Numbered from the stretch's first letter, positions 7,841 to 14,683 are shown. The stretch: 15,148 nucleotides of DNA from Treponema sp. UBA4873 (GCA_002399405.1 DHDP01000003.1:1-15148), one strand, 5' to 3'. Notes: generated from the sequence alone by a model not told the origin. Program-made: numbers and translations.

Positions 7841-8287
7841 ATGAACTATCGGGCAGCAGAACGGAAATCATTTAAAGTCGTCGGGAAAAGACTTGTGACC
7901 CCGGAGGGCGGCGGAACATGGGCCGTATGTAAAGCCGACGGCAGTTATGAAAAAATTCAAAGTTTCGGAAAAAAGGGGCAGGAGACTCTCGGCCTCTGTT
8001 TCGGGTTTGACGCTGAAGGCCGGAACGATTATATGGTCGGTATAGCATGCGGCGAAGATCATCCGGGATTCGACAGCTATGTTTATCCCGACTTGCAGTG
8101 GCTCATATTCACGGCGGAAGGTAAAATATCGGAAAATGTTTTGGAAAATACGTGGAAACTGATTCATGAAAAATTCCTGCCGCAGAGTACCTGCAGACAG
8201 GCGGAATATCCGACGATAGAGTCGTATAAGGTATGGGACATTGCGTCGGACAGATGCGTCGTGGAGATTATGATTCCCGTGGAATGA
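7841..8287 (+). CDS. GyrI-like / effector-binding domain protein
   Basis: A stand-alone protein of about 149 residues resembling the GyrI-like (SbmC/AraC effector-binding) domain. Features are the opening ERKSFKVVGKRL, a central FGFDAEGRNDYMVGIAC segment, a TWKLIHEKFLP helix with downstream EYPTIESYKVWD, and the ending VVEIMIPVE. Such domains bind hydrophobic small molecules, either fused to AraC-type regulators or alone. No DNA-binding region is present. The ATG at 7841 has AGGAG 8 nt upstream; a GTG at 7838 is in frame but less well placed. Ligand unknown; a drug-binding or sequestering role is inferred from the family. Confidence 0.78.
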   Translation: MNYRAAERKSFKVVGKRLVTPEGGGTWAVCKADGSYEKIQSFGKKGQETLGLCFGFDAEGRNDYMVGIACGEDHPGFDSYVYPDLQWLIFTAEGKISENVLENTWKLIHEKFLPQSTCRQAEYPTIESYKVWDIASDRCVVEIMIPVE

Positions 8288-8536
8288 ATGATTCCTGCGG
8301 ATTCAACGGGAACATAATATCACTCTGCCTGCAGATGAAGATTGTCATTGGCAGATCCGTATTTCGTAAATATGGTGTATTGTGTTACGGACCATATTCC
8401 GGAACTCGTGATCGTATATAAAAGTTATTCCCTTTTACATATATAGCCTTTTCCGGATTGTTTTTTTAGTTTTCACACAGCTGTACAGCTTTATCTATAT
8501 ATAATTCTTTTAAATCAAAAGTTTGAAATAGCGATT
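8288..8536. other. Low-content intergenic region
   Basis: No supported gene. It is AT-rich towards 8410-8536. On the minus strand a TTG-started 24-codon reading (8540-8466) overlaps the stop of the PIN remnant and reads LKSLFQTFDLKELYIDKAVQ. It may be a tail of a decayed gene but is too short to assign. No convincing terminator is visible for the converging genes. Confidence 0.4.
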
Positions 8537-8695
8537 TCAATGCTGAGTAACAAATTGTTCAGGTGTCTGTATCACTAAATCTTTTCCTTTGTAATCTTTA
8601 ACATTTCTTGTGAGTAATACCTCCATTTTATTTTTCACGGCTGTGTAATATTGTAATGCATCTTCAAAATCCGAGAACTTCGATATGTATTTTCG
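8537..8695 (-). pseudogene. C-terminal remnant of a PIN-domain (VapC-like) toxin
   Basis: Only the last 50 or so residues are present. SDFEDALQYYTAVKN and LLTRNVKDYKG with a final TPEQFV match the C-terminal end of PIN-domain ribonucleases, including acidic residues that normally help bind metal. The N-terminal half with the first catalytic Asp is missing: the in-frame upstream sequence runs into the end of the QueD-like gene and reads unrelated residues. No antitoxin gene is next to it. It is therefore a dead toxin fragment. Confidence 0.62.
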
Positions 8696-8708
8696 CCATA
8701 ACGAAAAA

Positions 8709-9272
8709 TTACTTCTTATATCCGCACTTGGGACATACACCGTTTTCATTTAAGGCAATGCCACACAGCGGGCACCGGTCAATCTTGTTATTCGTCTGAA
8801 ATTCTTCGGAAGCCGCATTCACACCGCTTGTAAAAGTCAGCTTGGCGATGTTCAGCTTATCTTTTAGCAAATCGTAAACAATTTTAATCATACCTTCAAC
8901 AGTCATGGTCTCTTTGGTTACCACCAAACGACATTCGGGATATGCAGTTGCAAGCTCTGTCTTAAAAGCGGGACCTTTCATTTTATTGGTGGGTGCGCCG
9001 TTTTTAATGCCTTGCTTTTCGTAAACATCAAGGATTGCAGGCAGCAGAGGGTCATCTTGCCGCAGAATCAGCGCATGGTCAAAGTTTTTCAGAACTTCCC
9101 ATGCGGTTTTCTGAATTTCATTGCAGGGAAAAACCATATTTACGCCGGAATTAACAGAATCCTCAACCTCGATGGTCAGGATACCCGTATGACCGTGCAA
9201 ATACTGTGCTTCGCCTTTAAATCCATAAAATCTGTGCGCGTACTGCAAGTCTAACTTCGTAATGCTTCTCAT
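8709..9272 (-). CDS. QueD/6-pyruvoyl-tetrahydropterin synthase-like protein with C-terminal zinc ribbon
   Basis: A 187-residue protein of the 6-pyruvoyl/6-carboxy-tetrahydropterin synthase fold, the family that converts dihydroneopterin triphosphate towards queuosine or pterins. Zinc ligands are in place: His13 (AHRFYGF) and His26/His28 (LHGHTG). FDHA (Asp65-His66) and KET (Glu121) match family active-site residues. The usual catalytic Cys four residues before HGH (KCGRLHGH in E. coli QueD) is Ala22 here. The C-terminus adds a ribbon with CPLCG (167, 170) and CPKCG (180, 183), absent from the usual ~120-residue QueD. An AAAGGAG SD precedes the ATG at 9272. No other queuosine gene is in the window. 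Reaction uncertain; a divergent PTPS subfamily is likely. Confidence 0.82.
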   Translation of the reverse strand: MRSITKLDLQYAHRFYGFKGEAQYLHGHTGILTIEVEDSVNSGVNMVFPCNEIQKTAWEVLKNFDHALILRQDDPLLPAILDVYEKQGIKNGAPTNKMKGPAFKTELATAYPECRLVVTKETMTVEGMIKIVYDLLKDKLNIAKLTFTSGVNAASEEFQTNNKIDRCPLCGIALNENGVCPKCGYKK

Positions 9273-9342
9273 ACCGATTCTCCTTTATTAATATTCTTTA
9301 CAGGTAATTTACACGCACCCGTATTGCGAACAAAATAATATC

Positions 9343-9470
9343 TTGCCGGAATAGTTAACGCTATGCCCGATTGTTTAATTTTGAACAGCTACCTTTTGCG
9401 ACTATTAATAAGGCAAAGCATATTACAGTACTTACCCTTGTTTAGGGTATTTCAATAAGTCCGATTTGTC
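9343..9470 (-). promoter_or_regulatory. Leader and candidate promoter upstream of the QueD-like gene
   Basis: On the minus strand a perfect TTGACA (9470-9465) is followed 17 bp later by a weak TACCCT (about 9447-9442). The transcript would have a leader of about 160 nt. Within it, two arm pairs can nest: TTGCC/GGCAA (9412-9416 with 9343-9347) and AATAGT/ACTATT (9401-9406 with 9350-9355), possibly extended by GCG/CGC (9398-9400 with 9359-9361). Such pairing could form a structured cis-regulatory RNA. I do not recognise a known riboswitch consensus. Confidence 0.35.
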
Positions 9471-9515
9471 AATAGTTATTTTGCTTTTGTTTTTTGCTTT
9501 TTGTAAACGGCGGAT

Positions 9516-9731
9516 TTACGGAGAACTGCGTTCCGGCTGTATAAGCTGCCGGTAAATGTCTTCCATGGCACTTACTGCTTTTTTTACGGAAAACAGCCGG
9601 GCACGGACAATATTGCGGTCTGCTGTTTCCGACCGCAATGCCGGATTTTTATAAAGCAGTACAACACAGTCAATGAACCGTTCTGTGTTATGTATATCAC
9701 AAAGGAAACCGTTTATCTTATCTTCTATTGC
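9516..9731 (-). pseudogene. C-terminal stub of a group-1 (GT4-like) glycosyltransferase
   Basis: The minus-strand reading of about 71 codons, AIEDKINGFLCDIHNTERF onward to IYRQLIQPERSSP, matches the end of GT4 glycosyltransferases (donor-site Glu, then NGFL and the terminal helices). An in-frame stop at 9732-9734 closes it upstream, and the other 250-300 residues are absent. There is no start codon or SD. It is a deletion remnant; the full-length gene is not in the window. Confidence 0.6.
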
Positions 9732-9736
9732 TTATA

Positions 9737-9886
9737 GAAAATGATGACACAGAACGCAGGTTATTATTCATGGAACTACAGGCTGATATGGAAAATTATT
9801 ATCTGCCTGTCAGAAAATCTGCGTCTCATGAACGGAAATTTCATTCTGCAAATAAGTATATGAATAACATCAGACCTGCCTTTTAG
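9737..9886 (+). other. Unassigned short coding-like segment
   Basis: An open frame reading ENDDTERRLLFMELQADMEN and onward to a stop at 9884-9886, with an internal ATG at 9770, has protein-like composition. There is no good SD and I do not recognise it. It may be the tail of a lost gene next to the glycosyltransferase stub. An overlapping 41-codon frame from the ATG at 9741 looks less protein-like. Confidence 0.2.
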
Positions 9887-9985
9887 TGCTTAAATTTATG
9901 ATGTTGCGTTTGGAGGGTGGTTATGATTGTAATTAAGAAAAAGTCTTCTTTTTTTCGGTCTATGCAGGATAAAATTTCAAATATC

Positions 9986-9994
9986 TGTTATAAT
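9986..9994 (+). promoter_or_regulatory. Extended -10 promoter for the FAD oxidoreductase
   Basis: TGT directly before a perfect TATAAT (9989-9994); no clear -35. Transcription would start near 10001, about 20 nt before the ATG at 10022 and about 85 nt before the strong SD at 10074-10079. Confidence 0.45.
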
Positions 9995-10021
9995 ACTGTA
10001 GATATATAAAAGCAGATAGTG

Positions 10022-11572
10022 ATGAATCCCGAACTTTCATGTCCGGAAGGCAACCGGTTTGTCTATACTGTTCAGGAGGATACTATCATAAAAAAGGTCG
10101 CAGTTATTGGTGCCGGAATTTCAGGGCTTTCTGCAGGCATTTATGCCCGGCAGAGCGGGTTTGATGTAACTATTTATGAGAGCGATTCACTTCCGGGAGG
10201 GGCTTCGGTCAGCTGGAAGAGAAAGGGATATTTGTTTGAAGGCGGTATGCACTGGCTGACCGGATCTTCAGCACAGACGCCTCTGAACAGACTCTGGCGT
10301 GAAGTCGGCGCACTGGGCGGCAATGTAACGGTCCATAATCGTGACCTGTTTCAGGTGTTTGACTGGAACGGCAGAACTGCATGCCTTTATCGTGATCTTG
10401 AAAAACTCCGCCTCCATTTTCTGGAACTTTCGCCGGAAGACGCAAAGGTAATCAACCGGCTGTGCACTGATATCAGGAAATTTACAAAAATCAGTATGCC
10501 TGTAACAGATATAAACGGTGTGCAGGCGAAATACAAATCTTCTGTTCCGCTGCAGATACTTCTTGAAATGCTGGCTGCCTTACCCTGCATGCTGGTTTAT
10601 TTTAACCAGACTGTCGGAGAATATATCAAACGGTTTAAGAGTCCGCTTCTGCAGATGATGATTAAAAATATCGTAGGTCCCGATTACAGCGCCGGTGCAC
10701 TGCTTTTTACGATTGCGACGCTTGCCTCCGGCGACGGAGGCTATCCTGAGGGCGGATCTGTGGGTATGGTAAACAGAATGGCGGATTACTTTGAGCATCT
10801 GGGCGGTAAAATCATGTACAACAGAGCTGTCGGCTGTGTGAGTGTCTGCGACGGCGCAGCGACAGGTGTACGTATCGGGAATGAAACAATTCCGGCTGAC
10901 GCAGTTATTGTTACCCGCGATACGCTTTCTGCCGTCGATACGCTGTTCAGTCCTCCTATAGAGGAACCGTGGACTAAGCGGATGCATAAAAATGTGGTCC
11001 CGCTGCTTAACACGTTTATCTGTGCCGGTGTGGAAGCTGATCTGTCCGGTCTGCCGGAAAGAATACAGTTTGTTCCGGAACATCCGTTTGTATGCGGAGG
11101 AATATTACAGCCGATCGTCATGGTTTGTAATTATGCGGGCTATGACGGATATGCGCCGGACGGCTGTACGGCCGTTACTTCGTGTATCATCGGAGACAGT
11201 TATGATTTCTGGAAAATATGCAGAGAAAACGGTACCTATAAGGCGGAAAAAGAAAAACTCGCAAAAGCTTTCATACAGATACTGGCAGAAAAATATCCGC
11301 AGACTGCCGGAAAAGTTGCTGTCTGGGACGTAGCAACCCCGCTGACTTACGAACGGTATCTTGGTTCCTTCAGGGGATCCTGGATGACTGTCCTGGGAAA
11401 GGGCCTGAAATATGAAAGTTATCCGTCGAAGCCGAAAAGTATCAAAAATGTTTATTTTGCCAGCCAGCGTCTGAGGAGTCCCGGCGGGCTGCCCATTGCG
11501 GTTTCTTCGGGGCGCAGGGCCGTTCAGTATTTGTGCAGGGACACAGGTTCTGTGTTTCAGGGGGATATTTAG
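10022..11572 (+). CDS. CrtI-like FAD-dependent oxidoreductase (phytoene desaturase/retinol saturase type)
   Basis: A flavoprotein of about 516 residues. The N-terminal FAD-binding Rossmann motif is KKVAVIGAGISGLSAGIYA, followed by ESDSLPGGASVSW, where a Glu holds the ribose. The C-terminal FAD motif SPGGLPIAVSSGRRA is typical of the phytoene dehydrogenase/CrtI group; the middle has FEGGMHWL and YPEGGSVGMV. Such enzymes desaturate, saturate or isomerise hydrophobic isoprenoid-like substrates; no carotenoid gene is adjacent, so the substrate is unknown. The start is odd. The ATG at 10022 lacks an SD, while a perfect AGGAGG (10074-10079) precedes ATC-ATA-AAA-AAG, exactly where MIKKVAVIGAG would be expected. 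The gene may have lost its ATG or use a non-AUG start; the first 20 residues may then be untranslated. A GC-rich terminator follows. Confidence 0.87.
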   Translation: MNPELSCPEGNRFVYTVQEDTIIKKVAVIGAGISGLSAGIYARQSGFDVTIYESDSLPGGASVSWKRKGYLFEGGMHWLTGSSAQTPLNRLWREVGALGGNVTVHNRDLFQVFDWNGRTACLYRDLEKLRLHFLELSPEDAKVINRLCTDIRKFTKISMPVTDINGVQAKYKSSVPLQILLEMLAALPCMLVYFNQTVGEYIKRFKSPLLQMMIKNIVGPDYSAGALLFTIATLASGDGGYPEGGSVGMVNRMADYFEHLGGKIMYNRAVGCVSVCDGAATGVRIGNETIPADAVIVTRDTLSAVDTLFSPPIEEPWTKRMHKNVVPLLNTFICAGVEADLSGLPERIQFVPEHPFVCGGILQPIVMVCNYAGYDGYAPDGCTAVTSCIIGDSYDFWKICRENGTYKAEKEKLAKAFIQILAEKYPQTAGKVAVWDVATPLTYERYLGSFRGSWMTVLGKGLKYESYPSKPKSIKNVYFASQRLRSPGGLPIAVSSGRRAVQYLCRDTGSVFQGDI

Positions 11573-11592
11573 AGGCTGTTACGCGGTTTCTT

Positions 11593-11645
11593 CGCCCGGC
11601 CTTACCGGATCTGAGGGCCGGGAGGGCCGGCGCCTGATTTTTTTT
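11593..11645 (+). terminator. Intrinsic terminator after the FAD oxidoreductase
   Basis: A GC-rich stem, cgcccggcc (from 11593) pairing with ggccggcg (11625-11632) with one bulged base, is followed five nt later by a run of eight T (11638-11645). An alternative inner stem (cccggcc / ggccggg) also exists. Confidence 0.7.
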
Positions 11646-11707
11646 GCATATTTTGGCTTTCTAAAACGGACCTTTAGTGATATACTGGATAAAATAGAGT
11701 GTTTATC

Positions 11708-12067
11708 GTGGAAATCATCGACAATGTCCGGCATCTGCTGAAAGACGACCTTACCGAAGAACTGCATCCTCACGCAAAGCTTTCTATAGCTGCCGCATCG
11801 TTTTCGATGTATGCGTTCAATGAGCTTAAAAAACAGCTGGAAGGCATCGATTCTCTCCGGTTCATTTTTACGTCTCCGACGTTTACGACGGAAAAAACGC
11901 CGAAGGAAAAACGTGAATTCTATATACCTCGTCTTGACCGCGAACGGGCAGTGTGCGGGTCGGAATTTGAAATAAAGCTTCGCAATGAAATGACTCGACG
12001 AAATAGATGTTTTTATATGAAAAATACGTTGTGTTTTTCACTGTCGTGTATTATATTGGTATTATAG
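11708..12067 (+). pseudogene. Truncated N-terminus of a helicase-type gene (PLD-like/SNF2 helicase family)
   Basis: About 100 residues resemble the N-terminal end of large PLD-domain/SNF2-like helicases: VEIIDNVRHLL, AAASFSMYAFNELKKQLEG, LRFIFTSPTF and EFEIKLRNEM. Full-length relatives are about 1,000 residues. Similarity stops at about 12000, after which the frame reads only low-complexity residues to a stop at 12065-12067. The next gene's promoter begins about there. Two GTG starts (11699, 11708) are possible; a weak GAG lies 9 nt before the second. I infer a gene cut by a rearrangement whose right-hand product is the TAC operon. The family name rests on recalled similarity. Confidence 0.55.
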
Positions 12068-12077
12068 GATACCGATA
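12037..12077 (+). promoter_or_regulatory. Promoter and candidate operator of the TAC operon
   Basis: -35 TTCACT (12037-12042) and -10 TATTAT (12060-12065) are separated by 17 bp. A 24-bp inverted repeat, TATTGGTAT-tatagg-ATACCGATA (12054-12077; 9-bp arms with one mismatch), overlaps the -10 box. It does not match the E. coli mqs operator (AACCT...AGGTT), but a dimeric antitoxin bound here would block RNA polymerase, the usual autoregulation of such operons. Confidence 0.6.
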
Positions 12078-12094
12078 GTTAGGAGAGCGTATTC

Positions 12095-12436
12095 TTGAGA
12101 GATAATTTATCGGCAGAAATTTTCATTGCCCGGTTAAAACCTTTGCTTGACGGTAAAATAATCGTTGTGCAGCCGCGAAACGTGCGGAAAACGAGGGAAT
12201 TTATGCTGGAGCATGGACTTACCGCAGAGGATGTTATCGAGTTCCTGTATACACTGACAAGTGATGACTATTATGAGGGACCGTCTTCGGACGACAACGG
12301 CTCCCCCGGCAGCGTAATGGTTTTTTTATCAGAGTATGAGACTATCAGAATTTATATAAAGATTAAAATATGGAAAGACGAAACGGGAGACGAAGGGGTG
12401 GTGATGTCCTTTCATAAGGAGGGCGACTATGATTAA
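12095..12436 (+). CDS. MqsR-family toxin of a toxin-antitoxin-chaperone operon
   Basis: A 113-residue protein. The C-terminal half matches MqsR, an mRNA interferase that cuts mRNA (E. coli MqsR at GCU): SDDYYEG, then IYIKIKI and VVMSFHKEG, aligning with E. coli YLKITV and IVSFKEK. Tyr87 and a Lys near 108 correspond to the E. coli catalytic Tyr81 and Lys96; I cannot place the Gln. The N-terminal helical part, with QPRNVRKTREFMLEHGL, is conserved-looking. It uses a TTG start at 12095 with AGGAG 9 nt upstream. Its last 8 nt overlap the antitoxin start, and toxin-first order matches mqsRA. Cleavage specificity is not predictable. Because the operon carries a chaperone gene, toxin activity probably depends on loss of chaperone. 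Confidence 0.8.
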   Translation: MRDNLSAEIFIARLKPLLDGKIIVVQPRNVRKTREFMLEHGLTAEDVIEFLYTLTSDDYYEGPSSDDNGSPGSVMVFLSEYETIRIYIKIKIWKDETGDEGVVMSFHKEGDYD

Positions 12437-13127
12437 GATGTCCTGTCCGGACTGTGAAGCGGTACGTGATGTAGAAGAAGTACACAGCAGGGAACATGTT
12501 TCCATAAAAGGAAAAGAAGTTGAATTTGACGCTGTTGCCTATAAGTGTACAGTCTGCGGTAAAACGTTTGAAACAATGGAACAGATTGATGCTAATCTTC
12601 TTGCTGCAAGGGAAGCGTATACTGCAAAATATGAAGCAGTAACGCCTGATTTTGTCCGGAATCTGCGTGAAAAATATAACGCAAGCCAGAAAGCATTCGG
12701 GCTGATTCTTGGCATGGGAGAACTGACAATCAATTCATATGAAACAGGGAAGGCGGTTCCCGGTTCAACAAACCGTCTGCTGCTGCAGCTCGCAGAACAT
12801 CCGCTCGTTTTTTGTGAAATGTATGAAAAAAACAAGGATAAAATCGGAATGACTCAGCGGAAACGGATAGAAAGTTCTGCATGTTATACTTCTGTATGCC
12901 GCTGGGGAGGTCTCGAAACGCTGTATCAAAGACTTTCTGCACAGGAACGGGATGAACTTGAAGGAAGAACGAATATTCTGAACGGTAAAGTTGTAAATGT
13001 TGTCGTACCGATGGTTCAGAAAGAATTACAATATCCGAAAAGCAGTCCGTTTTCTGATGTAACTGATGGTTATGAGGATGCGGTGTCCGTAGGAACACTT
13101 TCCACATCAACTGACCAGCCGGCCTGA
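12429..13127 (+). CDS. MqsA-like antitoxin with long C-terminal extension
   Basis: A 232-residue protein. Residues 1-60 form a YgiT/MqsA-type zinc domain: SCPDC (Cys6, Cys9) and KCTVCG (Cys40, Cys43). Residues 73-120 are an XRE helix-turn-helix: TPDFVRNLREKYNASQKAFG, then GMGELTINSYETGKAVPGST. E. coli MqsA is 131 residues, so about 110 extra residues follow, including WGGLETLYQRLSAQ, KVVNVVVPMVQKELQYP and a Ser/Thr-rich tail. In known TAC systems such a tail (chaperone-addiction region) binds the SecB-like partner and renders the antitoxin unstable without it. It starts at an ATG inside the toxin's last codons with an AAGGAGG SD, 14 nt before the chaperone gene. It probably binds the inverted repeat at 12054-12077. 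Tail function is inferred. Confidence 0.85.
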   Translation: MIKMSCPDCEAVRDVEEVHSREHVSIKGKEVEFDAVAYKCTVCGKTFETMEQIDANLLAAREAYTAKYEAVTPDFVRNLREKYNASQKAFGLILGMGELTINSYETGKAVPGSTNRLLLQLAEHPLVFCEMYEKNKDKIGMTQRKRIESSACYTSVCRWGGLETLYQRLSAQERDELEGRTNILNGKVVNVVVPMVQKELQYPKSSPFSDVTDGYEDAVSVGTLSTSTDQPA

Positions 13128-13141
13128 TAAAAGGATTTTTT

Positions 13142-13579
13142 ATGGAAGACAAACAGAAAATATATACTGATTTTATTAAAACCATTGCGCTGGAAAATAT
13201 TCAGCCGGTCAGAATTGAATTTGAAAGAAACGGAGATATTCCCGCAGAAGCAAAAGAAATGCAGATTTCATGGAATATGAAATTAAAAAAGGATGACCCC
13301 GTGATTACTGATAAGACCCGTTTACTGTTCAATCCTTTGTATGATTTTTTTGTTAATTATCAGAACTCTCTTATTTATACACATAGAACCATTTTTAGGG
13401 TGTCTTTTTCAATTGCAGACGAAAAAAAATTCTCAGAGCTCTGGGCGGACAAAGAACTGCAGCTGTTATTTAAAAATCAGCAGCTTGTGAAAACACTGTG
13501 GCCTATTATACGTCAGCAGGTTCTTGATGGCATGAGCCGTTTGGTGCTCCCTCCTGTCACGCTGCCATTTATCCTGTAA
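13142..13579 (+). CDS. SecB-like chaperone of the TAC operon
   Basis: A 145-residue protein with the SecB fold pattern: an N-terminal beta-rich half, central FRVSFSIADEKKFSELW, and the C-terminal signature LVKTLWPIIRQQVLDGMS followed by LVLPPVTLPF, corresponding to the YCPNILFPYARE and LP-x-LxL region of SecB. SecB is normally a single-copy export chaperone of proteobacteria; SecB-like proteins next to antitoxins are the third component of TAC modules (as for Rv1957 of M. tuberculosis). It follows the antitoxin by 14 nt with an AAAGGA SD. Its predicted job is to hold the antitoxin tail so that the toxin stays neutralised. The protein is full length. Confidence 0.85.
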   Translation: MEDKQKIYTDFIKTIALENIQPVRIEFERNGDIPAEAKEMQISWNMKLKKDDPVITDKTRLLFNPLYDFFVNYQNSLIYTHRTIFRVSFSIADEKKFSELWADKELQLLFKNQQLVKTLWPIIRQQVLDGMSRLVLPPVTLPFIL

Positions 13580-13667
13580 ACAAAAAGGTACATACTTCAA
13601 TAAGAGTCCGTCGACAGATAGTTTCTTTTTTCATAAGATGGTGTATACTTATTACGGAAAACGGTAG

Positions 13668-13844
13668 AAAATCATCTTTTCCCGTAACAGGAGTATTGGA
13701 GGAGTACGAAGATGCGGAAAGTCCTTTATCCTGTTCAATCTGTATTATGAGTATCTGCGTTCTCTTGGAATTACCAAAGATCACGTCGTAAAAATTGCTT
13801 TTGACAGTGGTGAACATGAAGAACTGCTCGATTACCGGAAGTAA
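13668..13844 (+). pseudogene. P-loop ATPase (ATPase/DUF4143 type) remnant, N-terminal fragment
   Basis: An open frame without a start codon reads GVRRCGKSFILFNLYYEYL (Walker A GxxxxGKS) followed by LGITKDHVVKIAFD and HEELLDYRK, a pattern of the AAA-like ATPase family with a C-terminal DUF4143. In-frame stops lie at 13665-13667 and 13842-13844. Roughly 30 N-terminal residues are lost. The remaining central part, with Walker B, is deleted: the frame runs directly into the second fragment. Confidence 0.62.
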
Positions 13845-13968
13845 TTCACGTTTTCTTTCTTCCGATGTTTTTAGTGAGTTCAGGGGTAGAGGAGATGAAG
13901 TACGGATTTACCCGTTGTCCTTTGCGGAATTTCTGCCGTATTTCGACGGAGATAAGACTGCTGCATAA
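13837..13968 (+). pseudogene. P-loop ATPase (ATPase/DUF4143 type) remnant, downstream fragment
   Basis: In another frame, TGSNSRFLSSDVFSEF and RGRGDEVRIYPLSFAEFL match the sensor region that follows Walker B in the same ATPase family. The two fragments abut at 13837-13844: the frame of the first reads a stop inside the start of the second. So an internal deletion of perhaps 60-80 codons joined them out of frame. A stop at 13966-13968 follows FDGDKTAA, and the DUF4143 part is missing. Confidence 0.62.
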
Positions 13969-14128
13969 AGACTTCCGTTGAATTTTGCATAATTTACTGC
14001 GGATCATATGCATAGTCAATGTTTTTTGTATGTATCAGCCTCCGGTACCGGGCTCTTTTCAGACCTGTTTTTTGACTGTATTATAAAGAACAGGTGTATA
14101 TTTACATGCAGCCGGCAAGGAAGGAAAC

Positions 14129-14683
14129 GATACGAGCGCGGTAGATACGAATGCATTTTCCATTCAGTCTCTTTATGACGGGCTAACCAGAGAATTAAAA
14201 ACCGATTCCATCGATAACGTATCGGTTTTACAGCTCATAAAAAATTCAGGAGTGAGCCGGTCGACGTTTTACCGCCATTTTTATGATAAATATGAACTGC
14301 TCAATGCGTACTACGATACGGTGTTAAACAGAACTTTATACCGGTGCAGAACGGATTTAACATGGAAACAGGCCGTTTGTTCAATTTATCGTGAAATCAG
14401 GAATAATCTGGTCTTTTATCAGAACGCACTTAAATCGCACGAAATGAACTGCCTGCGCGACCATATCCTGAAAATCAGCATTGAACTGCACTATTCCATA
14501 TTACAGAAAAACAACGTCGACATGGATGACTGGAAAAACAGAAAACTGATGCAGTCCTATATCTTCGGGAATTTCGATGTGATGTGTCTCTGGATTTCGG
14601 AAGGCATGAAAGAACCTGTAGCTGATATGTCGGAGCTCATGATTTCCCGTCTGCCTGAACCGTTTACGCCGTATTTTAAATAA
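14129..14683 (+). CDS. TetR-family transcriptional regulator with uncertain start
   Basis: The protein-like reading is NAFSIQSLYDGLTREL, VLQLIKNSGVSRSTFYRHFYDKYELL and then a helical C-terminal domain to FTPYFK. GVSRSTFYRHFYDKYELL is a TetR recognition helix. The only in-frame start codon is GTG at 14252, which would cut the helix-turn-helix in half. Coding clearly extends upstream to about 14150, but no ATG, GTG or TTG is in that frame; an ATG at 14106 (MQPARKETIRAR) is in another frame and stops at 14142-14144. One base change near 14135-14145 would join them, so a frameshift (real or in the sequence) is likely. The boundary at 14129 is approximate. The regulator may control the adjacent dehydrogenase. 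Confidence 0.7.
   Translation, partial: DTSAVDTNAFSIQSLYDGLTRELKTDSIDNVSVLQLIKNSGVSRSTFYRHFYDKYELLNAYYDTVLNRTLYRCRTDLTWKQAVCSIYREIRNNLVFYQNALKSHEMNCLRDHILKISIELHYSILQKNNVDMDDWKNRKLMQSYIFGNFDVMCLWISEGMKEPVADMSELMISRLPEPFTPYFK

Noticed and set aside
9273..9470. Known preQ1 or tetrahydrofolate riboswitch
   Set aside because: I looked for the conserved motifs of these aptamers and did not find them; only unspecific pairing was seen.
13569..13817. Minus-strand 82-codon frame
   Set aside because: It overlaps the ATPase remnant, whose plus-strand reading has a P-loop and family motifs.
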